From: Allomuricauda sp. CP2A
Lineage (GTDB): Bacteria; Bacteroidota; Bacteroidia; Flavobacteriales; Flavobacteriaceae
Assembly: GCF_001683915.1 (NCBI RefSeq)
Contig: NZ_LXTT01000139.1
Location: forward strand, 1 to 64,000
Length of the DNA: 64,000 nt
Direction: 5' to 3'
Shown: piece after piece, positions 33,902 through 43,778 of the stretch
Layout of the letters: each line of letters opens with the position of its first letter
How positions within the stretch are numbered: position 1 is the first letter of the stretch
Notes under the pieces: model-generated
Told to the model about the DNA's origin: nothing
Seen by the model: only the letters and a program-made list of their open reading frames with translations
The model's database searches: none
Position numbers and translations under genes: made by a program

Positions 33902-33919
33902 TACGCAATCGATTGCGTA
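33902..33919. promoter_or_regulatory. 18 bp perfect LacI-type operator upstream of the GH115 gene
   Basis: TACGCAATCGATTGCGTA is a perfect palindrome with the central CG and the GCAA/TTGC half-sites typical for LacI/GalR family regulators. It lies 57 bp before the GH115 ATG at 33977. No lacI-type gene is in the window, so the regulator must act from elsewhere. Confidence 0.7.
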
Positions 33920-33976
33920 TATTCGGGCAACAAACTACGCCTGTTTTTTAATTAGGCCCATATCAGTCACATAAAA

Positions 33977-36844
33977 ATGAGAAAACTAATTCTAGGGCTT
34001 CTGCTATTGCCCCTTTTATCCCATGCCCAATTGCAGGTAAGCAGTACCAGGGACAACAACCAGCAACTTCCAATTGTAAGTGAAACTTCCACAGCAACGA
34101 TTTTGTATGACGCTTCGGATGAGGAATTAATCCATAAAACGGCATCATTTCTAGCCGACGATATTGAAAAAGTGACCGGGAAAAAACCAAAAGCGGTTAC
34201 TTCAAAGGCATCTCTTGCTGAGAACCTGGTCATTATAGGCTCTATTGGGAATAGCACATTCATTGATGAATTGATAGCCTCAAAAAAATTGGATGTCGAA
34301 CCGATTCAGGGGCAATGGGAACGTTTTATAATGCAGACCGTTAAAAATCCCTATCCCGGTGTTTCCCAAGCCTTGGTCATTGCCGGTAGTGACAAACGCG
34401 GCACCGCTTATGGTGTTTTTTCGCTTTCCAAAGAAATTGGGGTATCCCCTTGGCATTATTGGGCCGATGTTCCCGCCAAACAAAGAGAGGCCATTTATGT
34501 GGAAAGGGGCAAGTACGTTTCCAATGCACCTTCGGTGAAATACCGAGGTATTTTCCTCAATGATGAAGCTCCGGCTCTCCGCGGATGGGCCGAAGAAACA
34601 TTTGGAGGTTTCAACCATCAATTTTATGAAAAGGTGTTTGAACTGCTATTGCGAAACAAAGCCAACTATTTATGGCCAGCCATGTGGCAGCCCACGGCCT
34701 TTGCGGATGATGACCCAGAAAATGCCCGCCTTGCGGATGAATACGGCATTGTAATGTCTACCAGTCACCATGAACCCATGATGCGTGCCCATGACGAATG
34801 GAGTCGCTATGGAGAAGGGGCATGGAATTATGAGACCAACAAAGAAAAGTTACAGGAGTTTTGGCGTAAGGGTATTGAACGAATGGGCGATCATGAAAGT
34901 GTGGTGACCCTGGGTATGCGGGGCGATGGCGATGAGGCCATGTCCGAAGAGACTGCGGTTGACCTTCTTAAAACCATCATTGCCGACCAGCGCAAGATCA
35001 TTGCCGATGTAACCAAAAAACCCGCTGAGGAAACCCCTCAGGTTTGGGCCATTTACAAAGAGGTCCAGGATTATTATGACAAAGGCCTACGGGTAGATGA
35101 TGATATTTTGGTATTGTATTGCGATGATAACTGGGGCAATGTCCGCATTCTTCCCAAAAAGGAGGACTTGAATCACTCCGGTGGGTATGGAATGTACTAT
35201 CATTTTGATTTTGTGGGCGGTCCCGTGTCCTACCGATGGCTCAATGTTACCCAACTTGAACGAGTTTGGGAGCAGATGAATTTGTCCTACGAATGGGGCG
35301 TGAAGGATTTATGGATTGTAAACGTGGGCGACTTGAAGCCCATGGAGCTTCCCATTAGTTTTTTCTTGGATTTTGCTTGGAATACCGATGCTATTCGAGC
35401 CAAAGACCTGCCCAACTATTATGTGAGTTGGGCCGCACAGCAATTTGGGGATGAACACGCCGAGGAAATCGCAGAAATTTTGTCCCTCTACACCAAGTAC
35501 AATGCCCGACGTACCCCCGAAATGCTAAAACCTGATACGTACAGCCTCAACAATTATCGGGAAGCGGATAGAATCGTGGATGAATACAAAAAGTTGGTGG
35601 AGAAAAGTAAAGCCATTTACAACAAACTGCCAGAGCGATATAAATCAGCCTTTTATCAATTGGTGCTCTCCCCAGTGGAATTGTGCAGCAATTTGAATGA
35701 AATGTATGTGGCCGCCGGAAAGAACGCCCAATATGCACAACAGGGAAGAGCCTCGGCCAATACGTATGGGAATCAAGTAAAGGAGCTGTTTTTCAAGGAC
35801 GAAGCCCTTACCAAGGAATTTCATGAGGAGCTTGAGGACGGGAAATGGAACCACTTCATGGCCCAGACCCACATTGGCTATACCAGTTGGAACAATCCTC
35901 AATACAATAAGATGCCAGCCGTTTCCTATCTTCAGAACAACCCCAATGCCTCAATGGGATATGTGGTTGAACACGGCATAGGGACCCGTTGGAATACTAC
36001 GGGATTGTTCAGTCAGAGTTTTTCCACTTTTGACCCCATCAACGACCAAAGCTATTATTTGGAAATCTTCAATCAAGGGGAAGAAGATTTGGGTTACACC
36101 CTCACCCCAAAAGATGATTGGGTGCAATTATCCGCTACCTCGGGCACCGTTCAGTTTGAGGAAAAAGTGCTTGTCAGTATCGATTGGGACAAGGCACCCG
36201 AAGGAAGAGCGACCAGTGAAATCGTAATTTCTGGAGCGGGCAGGGAGTATTCGGTAAAAGTTCCTATCAGAAATGATGTGCCCAAAGCAGCTGGTTTTGT
36301 GGAAAATAATGGGGTGGTTTCCATTAACGCGGCCCATTTTTCGGAAAAAACGGATACCAAAAACATACGTTGGACGGTAGTTCCAAATTTGGGGCGAACC
36401 CACTCTTCCATTACCGTGGAACCTGCCAATGCGGAACGTCAATCCCCAAAAAATGGACCTTCAGTGGCTTACGAGTTTACCGTTTTTGATGAAACCGAAC
36501 TGGCGGTGGAGACCTACCTCTCCCCTACGCTCAATTACAAGAAAAATGAAGGATTGAAATACGCCATCGCCATTGATGATGAAGCACCCCAGATTGTGAA
36601 TATGCACGAGAGCGAAACCCAACCCGATTGGGAATATCCGGATTGGTGGAACAATTCCGTAACGGATCACATCAAAAAGAAGCGAACCGAACATACATCT
36701 GTAAAATCGGGAAAACATACCCTAAAAATCTGGATGGTGGATCCAGGGGTGGTATTTCAAAAATTTGTGATTGATTTGGGAGGGCTGAAATCCAGTTATT
36801 TGGGCCCGCCTGAAAGTAAATCGGTAAGCACAGGTACCAAATGA
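33977..36844 (+). CDS. GH115 glycoside hydrolase, probable xylan alpha-1,2-glucuronidase
   Basis: 955 aa secreted protein (signal peptide ends LLSHAQ). Family blocks: GTAYGVFSLSKEIGVSPWHYWADV, VKYRGIFLNDEAPALRGW, KANYLWPAMWQPTAFADD, STSHHEPMMRAHDEW, VTLGMRGDGDEAM, LYCDDNWGNVRILP and HFDFVGGPVSYRWLNV, all characteristic of GH115. The C-terminal 200 residues are an extra beta-sandwich region. GH115 enzymes remove (4-O-methyl)-glucuronic acid from xylan. A perfect LacI-type operator sits in its promoter region, so induction by a sugar is expected. A small secreted protein gene follows 29 bp downstream. Confidence 0.94.
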   Translation: MRKLILGLLLLPLLSHAQLQVSSTRDNNQQLPIVSETSTATILYDASDEELIHKTASFLADDIEKVTGKKPKAVTSKASLAENLVIIGSIGNSTFIDELIASKKLDVEPIQGQWERFIMQTVKNPYPGVSQALVIAGSDKRGTAYGVFSLSKEIGVSPWHYWADVPAKQREAIYVERGKYVSNAPSVKYRGIFLNDEAPALRGWAEETFGGFNHQFYEKVFELLLRNKANYLWPAMWQPTAFADDDPENARLADEYGIVMSTSHHEPMMRAHDEWSRYGEGAWNYETNKEKLQEFWRKGIERMGDHESVVTLGMRGDGDEAMSEETAVDLLKTIIADQRKIIADVTKKPAEETPQVWAIYKEVQDYYDKGLRVDDDILVLYCDDNWGNVRILPKKEDLNHSGGYGMYYHFDFVGGPVSYRWLNVTQLERVWEQMNLSYEWGVKDLWIVNVGDLKPMELPISFFLDFAWNTDAIRAKDLPNYYVSWAAQQFGDEHAEEIAEILSLYTKYNARRTPEMLKPDTYSLNNYREADRIVDEYKKLVEKSKAIYNKLPERYKSAFYQLVLSPVELCSNLNEMYVAAGKNAQYAQQGRASANTYGNQVKELFFKDEALTKEFHEELEDGKWNHFMAQTHIGYTSWNNPQYNKMPAVSYLQNNPNASMGYVVEHGIGTRWNTTGLFSQSFSTFDPINDQSYYLEIFNQGEEDLGYTLTPKDDWVQLSATSGTVQFEEKVLVSIDWDKAPEGRATSEIVISGAGREYSVKVPIRNDVPKAAGFVENNGVVSINAAHFSEKTDTKNIRWTVVPNLGRTHSSITVEPANAERQSPKNGPSVAYEFTVFDETELAVETYLSPTLNYKKNEGLKYAIAIDDEAPQIVNMHESETQPDWEYPDWWNNSVTDHIKKKRTEHTSVKSGKHTLKIWMVDPGVVFQKFVIDLGGLKSSYLGPPESKSVSTGTK

Positions 36845-36873
36845 AAAGGCAACTGATCAATTGAATCTTTTTT

Positions 36874-37473
36874 ATGAAAAATTATCTTTTTGTCCTCTAT
36901 GTTGCATTCCCTCTGGTCTTTTGGGCACAATCCGAAACCAAACAATTTGTCCTTTTTGATGAGGAATTCACCTATACCAAGGCAGATGCGGACAATTCTT
37001 CGCCCAGTAAATCACATTATTATGTCACTGGGGACAAGTTGAACCCAGACATCCCCAAAGACTGGACCACTCCAGTGGATTATAGGAACGGTACCGTGCA
37101 CATTCGTTTGGAAGTATTGGAAAAACCGCCAGGAAAAGAACCCACCAAATGGACCTTGTGCTATATTCCCAACAAAGGTCAGGGAAATGGATATGGCTGT
37201 ACGTCCACAGACCTGTTTTTGGATGAGGGAATTTATGAAAAAGACGTTTCCATGACAGAATTTTGGGAAAATGAAGCCATAATCTGGGCTGAGGGCATCA
37301 AACAAATGGACTTGGTCATCAAAGATGATAGCGGAGGTCAAGGACATGCCCACAAACGAGCCGATCACGAAAAGTTCTTCCCAACCAAAGTCAGGATTAC
37401 CATGGTTCAGGTGGCCAAGGGTGCAACCTACAATCCTTCATTGCTGCCTGCTTTTTCAGCGGGAGGCCACTAG
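36874..37473 (+). CDS. Secreted protein of unknown function linked to GH115
   Basis: 199 aa with a signal peptide ending FWAQS (about residue 19). The mature part looks like a beta-sandwich: FVLFDEEFTYT, VHIRLEVLEKPPG, WTLCYIPNKGQG, LVIKDDSGGQGHAHKRAD, KVRITMVQVAKG. Two Cys (near 93 and 103) may pair. I do not recognise the family; a carbohydrate-binding role beside GH115 is possible but only by context. Co-directional with GH115 at 29 bp, so probably the same transcript and under the LacI-type operator. Confidence 0.7.
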   Translation: MKNYLFVLYVAFPLVFWAQSETKQFVLFDEEFTYTKADADNSSPSKSHYYVTGDKLNPDIPKDWTTPVDYRNGTVHIRLEVLEKPPGKEPTKWTLCYIPNKGQGNGYGCTSTDLFLDEGIYEKDVSMTEFWENEAIIWAEGIKQMDLVIKDDSGGQGHAHKRADHEKFFPTKVRITMVQVAKGATYNPSLLPAFSAGGH

Positions 37474-37545
37474 GAAATCGACCTGCCTGAATTATCTTTA
37501 CCACAATTTTTTCCGTTCTGGAAATTGTGAACGAAACCATACCGT

Positions 37546-38097
37546 ATGAAAAAACAGGGAGCCTCTGTCGTCATCAACCATCAAATCCTTGAAGGAAAGC
37601 AACCGGAATATGAGAATTGGCTCAATGAAATTGGTCCGCTGTGCCGAAACTACGAAGGGCATATCGATTGGCAGATCATCCGTCCTATTCCGAATGTAAC
37701 CTTTACCTATACCGTCATTCTTCGGTTTGATACCATTGAAAATCTAAAGAACTGGATGCATTCCGAAGACCGGAATAACCTGATTGCCAAAGTACGCCCG
37801 CTTTTGGCCAAAGGGGATGACTACCAAATCAATAGTGGGCTGGACTTCTTGTTTGCCCCAAAAGATACGACCTCCAAAGCACCTGTAAAATGGAAACAGT
37901 TTTTGGTGACCTGGTCGGCCATTTATCCCTTAGTACTTTTCACCCCCTTGTTGTTGCTACCTTTATTAAATAGCTTCCACATCGCTGGCAATACCTATGT
38001 TGATACCCTCTTTGTTACGAGTGTGATTGTTTTTTTGATGGTCTATATCATTATGCCCTACTACACCAAACTGATTAAAAGGTGGTTGTATAGTTAA
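37546..38097 (+). CDS. Antibiotic biosynthesis monooxygenase (ABM) domain fused to membrane segments
   Basis: 183 aa. Residues 8-100 are an ABM ferredoxin-like barrel: ASVVINHQILEGKQPEYENWL, HIDWQIIRP, TYTVILRFDTIENLKNWMHSEDR. Residues 115-183 carry two membrane helices (VTWSAIYPLVLFTPLLLLPLL and TLFVTSVIVFLMVYIIMPYY), with the short charged end on the same side as the ABM domain. Proteins with this layout are common in many bacteria, function unproven; relatives oxidise quinone-like small molecules or degrade haem. Not obviously part of the GH115 transcript. Confidence 0.82.
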   Translation: MKKQGASVVINHQILEGKQPEYENWLNEIGPLCRNYEGHIDWQIIRPIPNVTFTYTVILRFDTIENLKNWMHSEDRNNLIAKVRPLLAKGDDYQINSGLDFLFAPKDTTSKAPVKWKQFLVTWSAIYPLVLFTPLLLLPLLNSFHIAGNTYVDTLFVTSVIVFLMVYIIMPYYTKLIKRWLYS

Positions 38098-38271
38098 ATT
38101 TGAAGGGTTTGGTTATTGAAAGCTGTTGTATCACCTATTTTGTAGTATATTGATTTCAAAAGAAATTTCACCGAACTTGGATTCAAAAGTCGGATTGCGC
38201 TTACCATGGCCTCAAGGAACAGTTTTGGAATGCCGAGCTAAAATTTAATGTGCTATAAAAAAATTGAATGA

Positions 38272-39798
38272 ATGAAAATCAGCGAAATTGATACTATAGA
38301 ATTACAATATCTTCAGTTTAAGGATTATTTGGAGATAAAGGATGTCATGGTCTCGGCTTACTCTACCATGCCGGAAGCTTTTTGGAAAGAGCACCATATT
38401 CAGACATTGCTCGATAAATTTCAAGAAGGTCAGGTGGTCATCAAAGTCAATGGTCAGATTGCGGGATGTGCCCTATCAATTATTATCGACTACGACAAAT
38501 TTGATGATAGTCACACGTATCGGCAAATTACTGCGGACTACACTTTTGATTCCCATGACCCTGAAGGCGATATGTTATATGGCATAGATATTTTCATCAA
38601 GCCTGAATTTAGAGGGCTACGACTGGGGAGAAGGTTATACGATTACAGAAAGGAACTTTGCGAAAAAATGAACCTCAAAGGAATAGCTTTTGGGGGAAGG
38701 ATTCCCAACTACCATAGATATTCGCAAGAAATGAGTCCCAAGGAATACATTGAAAAAGTACGGAGAAAAGAAATTGAGGACCCCGTACTGAATTTTCAAA
38801 TATCAAATGATTTTCATCCGGCCAGAATATTAAAAGGATATTTGGAAGGTGATGAAGCCTCCAGGGAATTTGCGGTGCTCTTGGAATGGGACAATATTTA
38901 TTATGAAAAGCCGATAAAAAAGGCAGCTACCAAGAAAAAAGTGGTACGGTTGGGGCTTATTCAATGGCAAATGCGCCCGTATGAAAATATTGACTCCTTA
39001 CTTCAGCAAGCTGAATATTTTATTGATGCCGTTTCAGGATATCGGTCAGATTTTGCACTTTTTCCAGAATTTTTCAATGCGCCACTAATGGCTAAAAACA
39101 ACCATTTGGGTGAAGCGGAAGCTATTCGGGAGTTGGCAAAGCATACCGAGGAGATTGTACAAAAATTCTCCAATTTTTCCATCTCGTACAATATCAACAT
39201 CATTGCAGGGAGCATGCCCGAAATAAAGGACGGAAAGTTGTACAATGTGGGCTATTTATGCAAAAGAAATGGAACCGTGGAGCGGTATGAAAAATTGCAT
39301 GTTACTCCCGATGAGGCCAAAGTATGGGGGTTACAGGGCGGCAAGGAACTCAAGGTTTTTGATACGGATTGTGGTAAAATAGGGGTCCTTATATGCTATG
39401 ATTCAGAGTTTCCGGAATTAAGCCGACTTCTTGCCGATGAGGGAATGGACATCCTCTTCGTTCCTTTTTTGACCGATACCCAAAATGGGTATTCCCGAGT
39501 TCGGAATTGTGCACAGGCAAGGGCCATTGAAAATGAATGTTATGTGGCTATCGCGGGAAGCGTAGGTAACCTGCCCAATGTCCATAATATGGATATCCAG
39601 TTTGCCCAGTCCATGGTCTTTACCCCTTGTGATTTTTCATTTCCTACCAATGGGATCAAAGCTGAAGCAACACCCAATACTGAAATGATACTTATTGCGG
39701 ACTTGGATATTGATTTATTACGGGAACTGCATCAATTTGGTGCAGTAAGAAATTTAAAAGACCGGAGAAAGGATATTTTTGAGTTGAGAAAACGGTAG
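38272..39798 (+). CDS. Fusion of GNAT acetyltransferase and nitrilase-superfamily amidase
   Basis: 508 aa, cytoplasmic. Residues 10-210 are a GNAT domain with the acetyl-CoA loop RGLRLGRRLYDY (114-125). Residues 225-505 are a carbon-nitrogen hydrolase with the full triad: E266 in LFPEFF, K341 in YEKLHVTP and C375 in LICYDSEFP. The two-domain form is a known conserved family in Bacteroidota and Proteobacteria, likely acting in sequence on an amide or amine substrate. Start ATG 38272 follows a 174 bp gap. The stop is 2 bp from that of the convergent glycosyltransferase gene. Confidence 0.92.
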   Translation: MKISEIDTIELQYLQFKDYLEIKDVMVSAYSTMPEAFWKEHHIQTLLDKFQEGQVVIKVNGQIAGCALSIIIDYDKFDDSHTYRQITADYTFDSHDPEGDMLYGIDIFIKPEFRGLRLGRRLYDYRKELCEKMNLKGIAFGGRIPNYHRYSQEMSPKEYIEKVRRKEIEDPVLNFQISNDFHPARILKGYLEGDEASREFAVLLEWDNIYYEKPIKKAATKKKVVRLGLIQWQMRPYENIDSLLQQAEYFIDAVSGYRSDFALFPEFFNAPLMAKNNHLGEAEAIRELAKHTEEIVQKFSNFSISYNINIIAGSMPEIKDGKLYNVGYLCKRNGTVERYEKLHVTPDEAKVWGLQGGKELKVFDTDCGKIGVLICYDSEFPELSRLLADEGMDILFVPFLTDTQNGYSRVRNCAQARAIENECYVAIAGSVGNLPNVHNMDIQFAQSMVFTPCDFSFPTNGIKAEATPNTEMILIADLDIDLLRELHQFGAVRNLKDRRKDIFELRKR

Positions 39799-39800
39799 GT

Positions 39801-41036
39801 TCAACGGTTTTTTGCCTCGATCCACTTCGCCATGTATTTGGTGCTGGCTTGGGTATGGTGTTGGAGCATCCGTCCGATAAAGTTTTGGGAGCGGTGGGCT
39901 TGCAAATGCTGCTTTTTAGCATCAATTTCTTGTTCCAATCTGGGCTGAAGCACTTCCTTATCATATAAATTGTTGATCAGTCCCACCCCATTTTGTTGGA
40001 CTTCTTCCCATTTTGTTGGATTTTGATAGAATTCCACGGCAGTATGGGCAAAAGATTCCCAATCATCACAAACAGCACCAGGCCAGGGCAAACCGTTGTG
40101 CATGCCTTCTGCACCCATGGAGGTGGTGATACTTGGGGTTCCACAACGCATGGCATCCAATAATTTCCCTTTGATGCCCGCTCCAAATTGTAAGGGAGCC
40201 AACAGAAGCCGAGCGTTTTGCAGAACAGTGTCGATGTCCTCAGCCCACCCCTTCACATGAAAACCTTCCTTGATATTGTGCATTTCCGCAATATGTTGTG
40301 GTAAGTATGCACCGTACACAAACAGGTTTGCATCGGGAAGCTGTTTCCGAATCAAGGGCCAAATTTCCGTTTTCAATATGCGAATAGAATCCACATTGGG
40401 AGCATGTTTTCCATTTCCCACACAGACAAAATCCTTCCGTTCGGCATAGTTGGGCCATTGCGAAATGGTTTCAGTGGTGATTGGGGCCATCATGATCGGC
40501 AGATGAAAAAGCAGTGACTTTGATATGCCCAATTCGTTCTGAAGAATCTCCATTTCGTAGGAGGACACCATCAAAGAAACATCGGAACGGAAAATACTGG
40601 CCACTTCCCGCAGGGTCATGGGATGGTTTTTCCAATCTTCTACCCTAAAGGGTAGTTCTTTCTTGTGGGCTTCTTCCCTAGCCTTTCGCAAGGCATGAAG
40701 GTCTTCTGTGTTCAAAATCCGAAGCGCTTGTGGGGCAAATTCGGCTACCCGCCAACCAAATTGTTCCTCGATCATAAAACGATCAAAGACCACAACATCG
40801 GGTTTCAGCGCTGTGATAAAATCATCAAAACTGGAATTGTTCAGGGCAATAGTTACCGATTCCACCCCCAAACACTCCAAATCAAAGCTATAAGCGGTTT
40901 TTACGGCTGTGGAACCAAAAGTGATGTGATATCCAAAACCCTGAAAGGCTTTCAGCAATTGCAGCATACGGTGTCCCGCTGCCGTGGTACTGGGTTCAGG
41001 CCAAACATAGCCAATGACAAGGAGCTTTTTTTGCAT
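39801..41036 (-). CDS. Glycosyltransferase, GT4-like (group 1)
   Basis: 411 aa, two Rossmann-like halves. N-terminal half: LLVIGYVWPEPSTTAAGHRML with the start loop, then VVVFDRFMIEEQ. C-terminal half: FVCVGNGKHAPN for the donor site and the family motif FGAGIKGKLLDAMRCGTPSITT with the acidic/glycine loop for the nucleotide sugar. The sugar and acceptor are unknown. It stands alone between a convergent gene and the helicase gene, with no capsule or O-antigen neighbours. Confidence 0.87.
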   Translation of the reverse strand: MQKKLLVIGYVWPEPSTTAAGHRMLQLLKAFQGFGYHITFGSTAVKTAYSFDLECLGVESVTIALNNSSFDDFITALKPDVVVFDRFMIEEQFGWRVAEFAPQALRILNTEDLHALRKAREEAHKKELPFRVEDWKNHPMTLREVASIFRSDVSLMVSSYEMEILQNELGISKSLLFHLPIMMAPITTETISQWPNYAERKDFVCVGNGKHAPNVDSIRILKTEIWPLIRKQLPDANLFVYGAYLPQHIAEMHNIKEGFHVKGWAEDIDTVLQNARLLLAPLQFGAGIKGKLLDAMRCGTPSITTSMGAEGMHNGLPWPGAVCDDWESFAHTAVEFYQNPTKWEEVQQNGVGLINNLYDKEVLQPRLEQEIDAKKQHLQAHRSQNFIGRMLQHHTQASTKYMAKWIEAKNR

Positions 41037-41159
41037 GGTGAATCAATGGTAAACGATAAAAGTACAAAGTTGGGTACACAATGGACAATTGCAAACCCAA
41101 GTGTCAAGAGCAAGACTCAAGTTCTATAGCTGAAAATCAAATAGCTCAACAATTCCCGA

Positions 41160-42671
41160 TTACATGCGGGCCGCGAATTTCTTGGAAATGCTGGAGCGCA
41201 GTTTCCGCTCATAATCCTCCTCCAACCACTCTTTGTAGTTTTTGGTGTTGTTCATGATACAATAGGAATATTGGCGCACGCGATAGGCAATTTCTTCCTT
41301 GAGTTCCTTGGCCAGAATCCGGGCATCAAAAACATCCTCGCTGTTTTCCACACATATTTTGGCATGCTGCTCAATGCTGCGTTCCAAGACTTCCTTGGAT
41401 TTTTTTCCTTCAGCAAATACTTTTTTGTATTCCGCTTTAATGTCGAAGGTAATATCGTCTGATTTGCTGAACTTGGCCTTGAGTTCATCCGGCATTTCAT
41501 AGACAAATTCCCGCTCAATGTCCTCATCATTCTTGATGTTCTCCAAATAAAAATCGGGAAAATGGAAGATTTCCTGCCAATCCACCGGAGTGTCCCAAGG
41601 CCCGAAACGGGCAATGTTGTTCCCCATATCAATGACATTGAACTCGTCCTTGTCGGGCAATATCCGAGAACCCCGTCCAATCATCTGAAAATACAAGGTG
41701 AGGGATCGTGTGGCCCTGTTCAGGATAATGGATTGCACGGTGGGCTCATCAAAGCCGGTGGTGAGGATACTCACGGAAGTAAGAATGGCATCCGGGGTCT
41801 CTGCGAACCAGTCCAAGATTTCGCGCCGTTCCGTAGCCGTATTTTTATTGTCCAAATGCCGAATGTTGTACCCAGCCTTTTTAAAGGTTTCGTACACGTA
41901 GAGGGACGTATTGATACCGTTATTGAAAATCAAGGTCTTGGTGCCTTTGGCAATTTCCTCATAGGCGGTCAACAGTTTGCCCAACATACTGTGGTTCCCG
42001 TAGAACTCATCGGATGATTTTACAGTGTAATCCCCATGAATGCCCAGTTTCAGGGTTTTAAGGCTTACATCATAGTTGTATAGATTGGCCTTGGCCAGAA
42101 ATCCCTTTTCAATCAGCGATTTAATGGATTCCCCTATGATTAAATGTTTGTAATGGTCCTTCATGGGGAGTTTTATGTTGGAACTCAACGGAGTTGCCGT
42201 TACCCCAAGAATGGTGGCTTTGTCAAAATATTTGAACAACTTCCGGAAGGAATTGTAGTGGGCTTCATCAATGATCACCAGACCAATGTTGTTGATGGTC
42301 ACTTTCTCCTCTTGCAGTCTGTTGTTGAGGGTCTCCACCATGGCAACAAAGCACATGTAATCGTCCTGATCGTAGAGTTCCTTTACTTCGCTGTTGATGA
42401 CTTTATTGGCCACACCAAACCCATGGAGCATTTGTGAGGTCTGCTTGCTCAACTCAATCCTATGGGTGAGCACCATCACCTTTTTGCCCGTATTTTGGAT
42501 GTATTTTCGGGTTATTTCAGAAAAAACAACTGTTTTCCCCCCACCCGTAGGAAGTTGGTACAAGATATTGGTACCCTCGGGCAGTTCATCAAGATGCTTG
42601 AAGATTTTTCGTAAATCTTCTTGCTGGTAATCGTACAATGTTTTTTTGTTTACTCCTTTTTTTACCTCCAA
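41160..42671 (-). CDS. DEAD/DEAH-box superfamily 2 helicase
   Basis: 503 aa. No in-frame ATG near the start: the frame opens with TTG at 42671, or TTG at 42638 that has a GGAG 12 nt ahead. Motifs: Q-like YDYQQEDL, Walker A LPTGGGKT, LTHRIEL (Ia), IDEAH (II), GVTATPL (III), then TGFDEPTV (V) and QMIGRGSRI (VI). The C-terminal 130 residues are charged and helical. It resembles type I/III restriction-like or UvrB-type DNA translocases but has no nuclease domain and no restriction neighbours, so the role in DNA or RNA metabolism is open. Confidence 0.88.
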   Translation of the reverse strand: MEVKKGVNKKTLYDYQQEDLRKIFKHLDELPEGTNILYQLPTGGGKTVVFSEITRKYIQNTGKKVMVLTHRIELSKQTSQMLHGFGVANKVINSEVKELYDQDDYMCFVAMVETLNNRLQEEKVTINNIGLVIIDEAHYNSFRKLFKYFDKATILGVTATPLSSNIKLPMKDHYKHLIIGESIKSLIEKGFLAKANLYNYDVSLKTLKLGIHGDYTVKSSDEFYGNHSMLGKLLTAYEEIAKGTKTLIFNNGINTSLYVYETFKKAGYNIRHLDNKNTATERREILDWFAETPDAILTSVSILTTGFDEPTVQSIILNRATRSLTLYFQMIGRGSRILPDKDEFNVIDMGNNIARFGPWDTPVDWQEIFHFPDFYLENIKNDEDIEREFVYEMPDELKAKFSKSDDITFDIKAEYKKVFAEGKKSKEVLERSIEQHAKICVENSEDVFDARILAKELKEEIAYRVRQYSYCIMNNTKNYKEWLEEDYERKLRSSISKKFAARM

Positions 42672-42842
42672 TGGAAATGGCTTATATGTTCCAAACTAAC
42701 AAACCTTGCAAAATTAGGAGTTTTTTGTAGTTCAGTCTAACCCTGGAAATGCATTTCTATTAAGATACTATCAACAATGGGTAAAATGTGCAAATTTTCA
42801 TTTTTCACCGTCCTGCTTATAACATTTTGATAACAATAACAT

Positions 42843-42871
42843 TTGAGACTTGGAAAATAGGGTTTTATAAT
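42843..42871 (+). promoter_or_regulatory. Sigma-70-like promoter (TTGAGA-N17-TATAAT) ahead of the sigma factor gene
   Basis: TTGAGA at 42843-42848 and TATAAT at 42866-42871 with a 17 bp spacer, 44 bp before the ATG. This is close to the Escherichia coli consensus, not to the TTG/TAnnTTTG pattern of Bacteroidota. A second TATAATG follows directly. The region is very A+T-rich, so chance is possible. Confidence 0.4.
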
Positions 42872-42914
42872 GTATAATGTAAGCTTATAACACGTACAAA
42901 ACCATAATATAAGA

Positions 42915-43778
42915 ATGAGGCAGTTAAAAATCATCAAGCAGGTCACCAACCGAGAATCCAAATCCCTTGACAAATATCTACAAGACATCAGTAAAATTGA
43001 TCTGATTACTGCCCAGGAAGAAGTGGAGTTGGCCCAAAGGATCAGAGCGGGTGATCAATTGGCTCTTGAAAAATTGACCAATGCCAACCTGCGATTCGTG
43101 GTTTCTGTGGCAAAACAATACCAAAACCAAGGGTTAAAACTCCCCGATTTGATCAACGAGGGCAATGTTGGCCTTGTGAAGGCTGCCAAACGATTTGATG
43201 AGACTCGTGGATTTAAGTTTATTTCCTATGCGGTGTGGTGGATCAGGCAGTCCATTCTTCAGGCGTTGGCCGAGCAATCACGTGTGGTTCGACTTCCCTT
43301 GAACAAAATTGGTTCCATCAATAAAATCAAAAAGACGTTTTCCTATTTGGAGCAGGCCCATGAGCGTCCGCCTTCAGCCGAAGAGATTGCCAAGGAATTG
43401 GACATGACTGTCTCCGAAGTAAAACAATCCCTAAAAAATACGGGTCGGCACGTTTCCATGGATGCACCCCTGAAGGAAGGGGAAACCTCCAATTTATACG
43501 ATGTGCTCAATGCAGGGGATTCACCAAAACCGGACAAAGGCTTGATGCACCAATCCCTGAACACGGAAATCAACCGGGCCTTGGATACGCTTTCCCCCCG
43601 TGAGGCGGATGTGGTCAGATTGTACTACGGAATTGGCGACCAGCCTTCCATGACCTTGGAAGAAATAGGAAGTACGTTTGACCTGACCCGGGAGCGTGTA
43701 CGGCAAATTCGGGAAAAAGCCATCCGTAAGTTGCGACATACCTCAAAAAGCAAGATTTTAAAATCGTATTTGGGATAA
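42915..43778 (+). CDS. rpoD: RNA polymerase primary sigma factor (short Bacteroidota type)
   Basis: 287 aa, the standard length for the Bacteroidota housekeeping sigma, which lacks most of region 1.1. Region 1.2: [16 protein letters not shown]. Region 2: [51 protein letters not shown]. Region 3: [19 protein letters not shown]. Region 4: [27 protein letters not shown], the -33 element HTH. It directs transcription of most genes. Stop followed by the second copy of the 205 bp repeat and a terminator. Confidence 0.95.
   Translation: MRQLKIIKQVTNRESKSLDKYLQDISKIDLITAQEEVELAQRIRAGDQLALEKLTNANLRFVVSVAKQYQNQGLKLPDLINEGNVGLVKAAKRFDETRGFKFISYAVWWIRQSILQALAEQSRVVRLPLNKIGSINKIKKTFSYLEQAHERPPSAEEIAKELDMTVSEVKQSLKNTGRHVSMDAPLKEGETSNLYDVLNAGDSPKPDKGLMHQSLNTEINRALDTLSPREADVVRLYYGIGDQPSMTLEEIGSTFDLTRERVRQIREKAIRKLRHTSKSKILKSYLG

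Noticed and set aside
38155-38240. Start-less frame reading TELGFKSRIALTMASRN before the GNAT-nitrilase gene
   Set aside because: No start, preceded by a stop, 31 codons only; could be a gene remnant but cannot be supported.
41160-42671. Helicase as part of a restriction or defence system
   Set aside because: No methylase, nuclease or other defence gene beside it; neighbours are a glycosyltransferase and the sigma factor.
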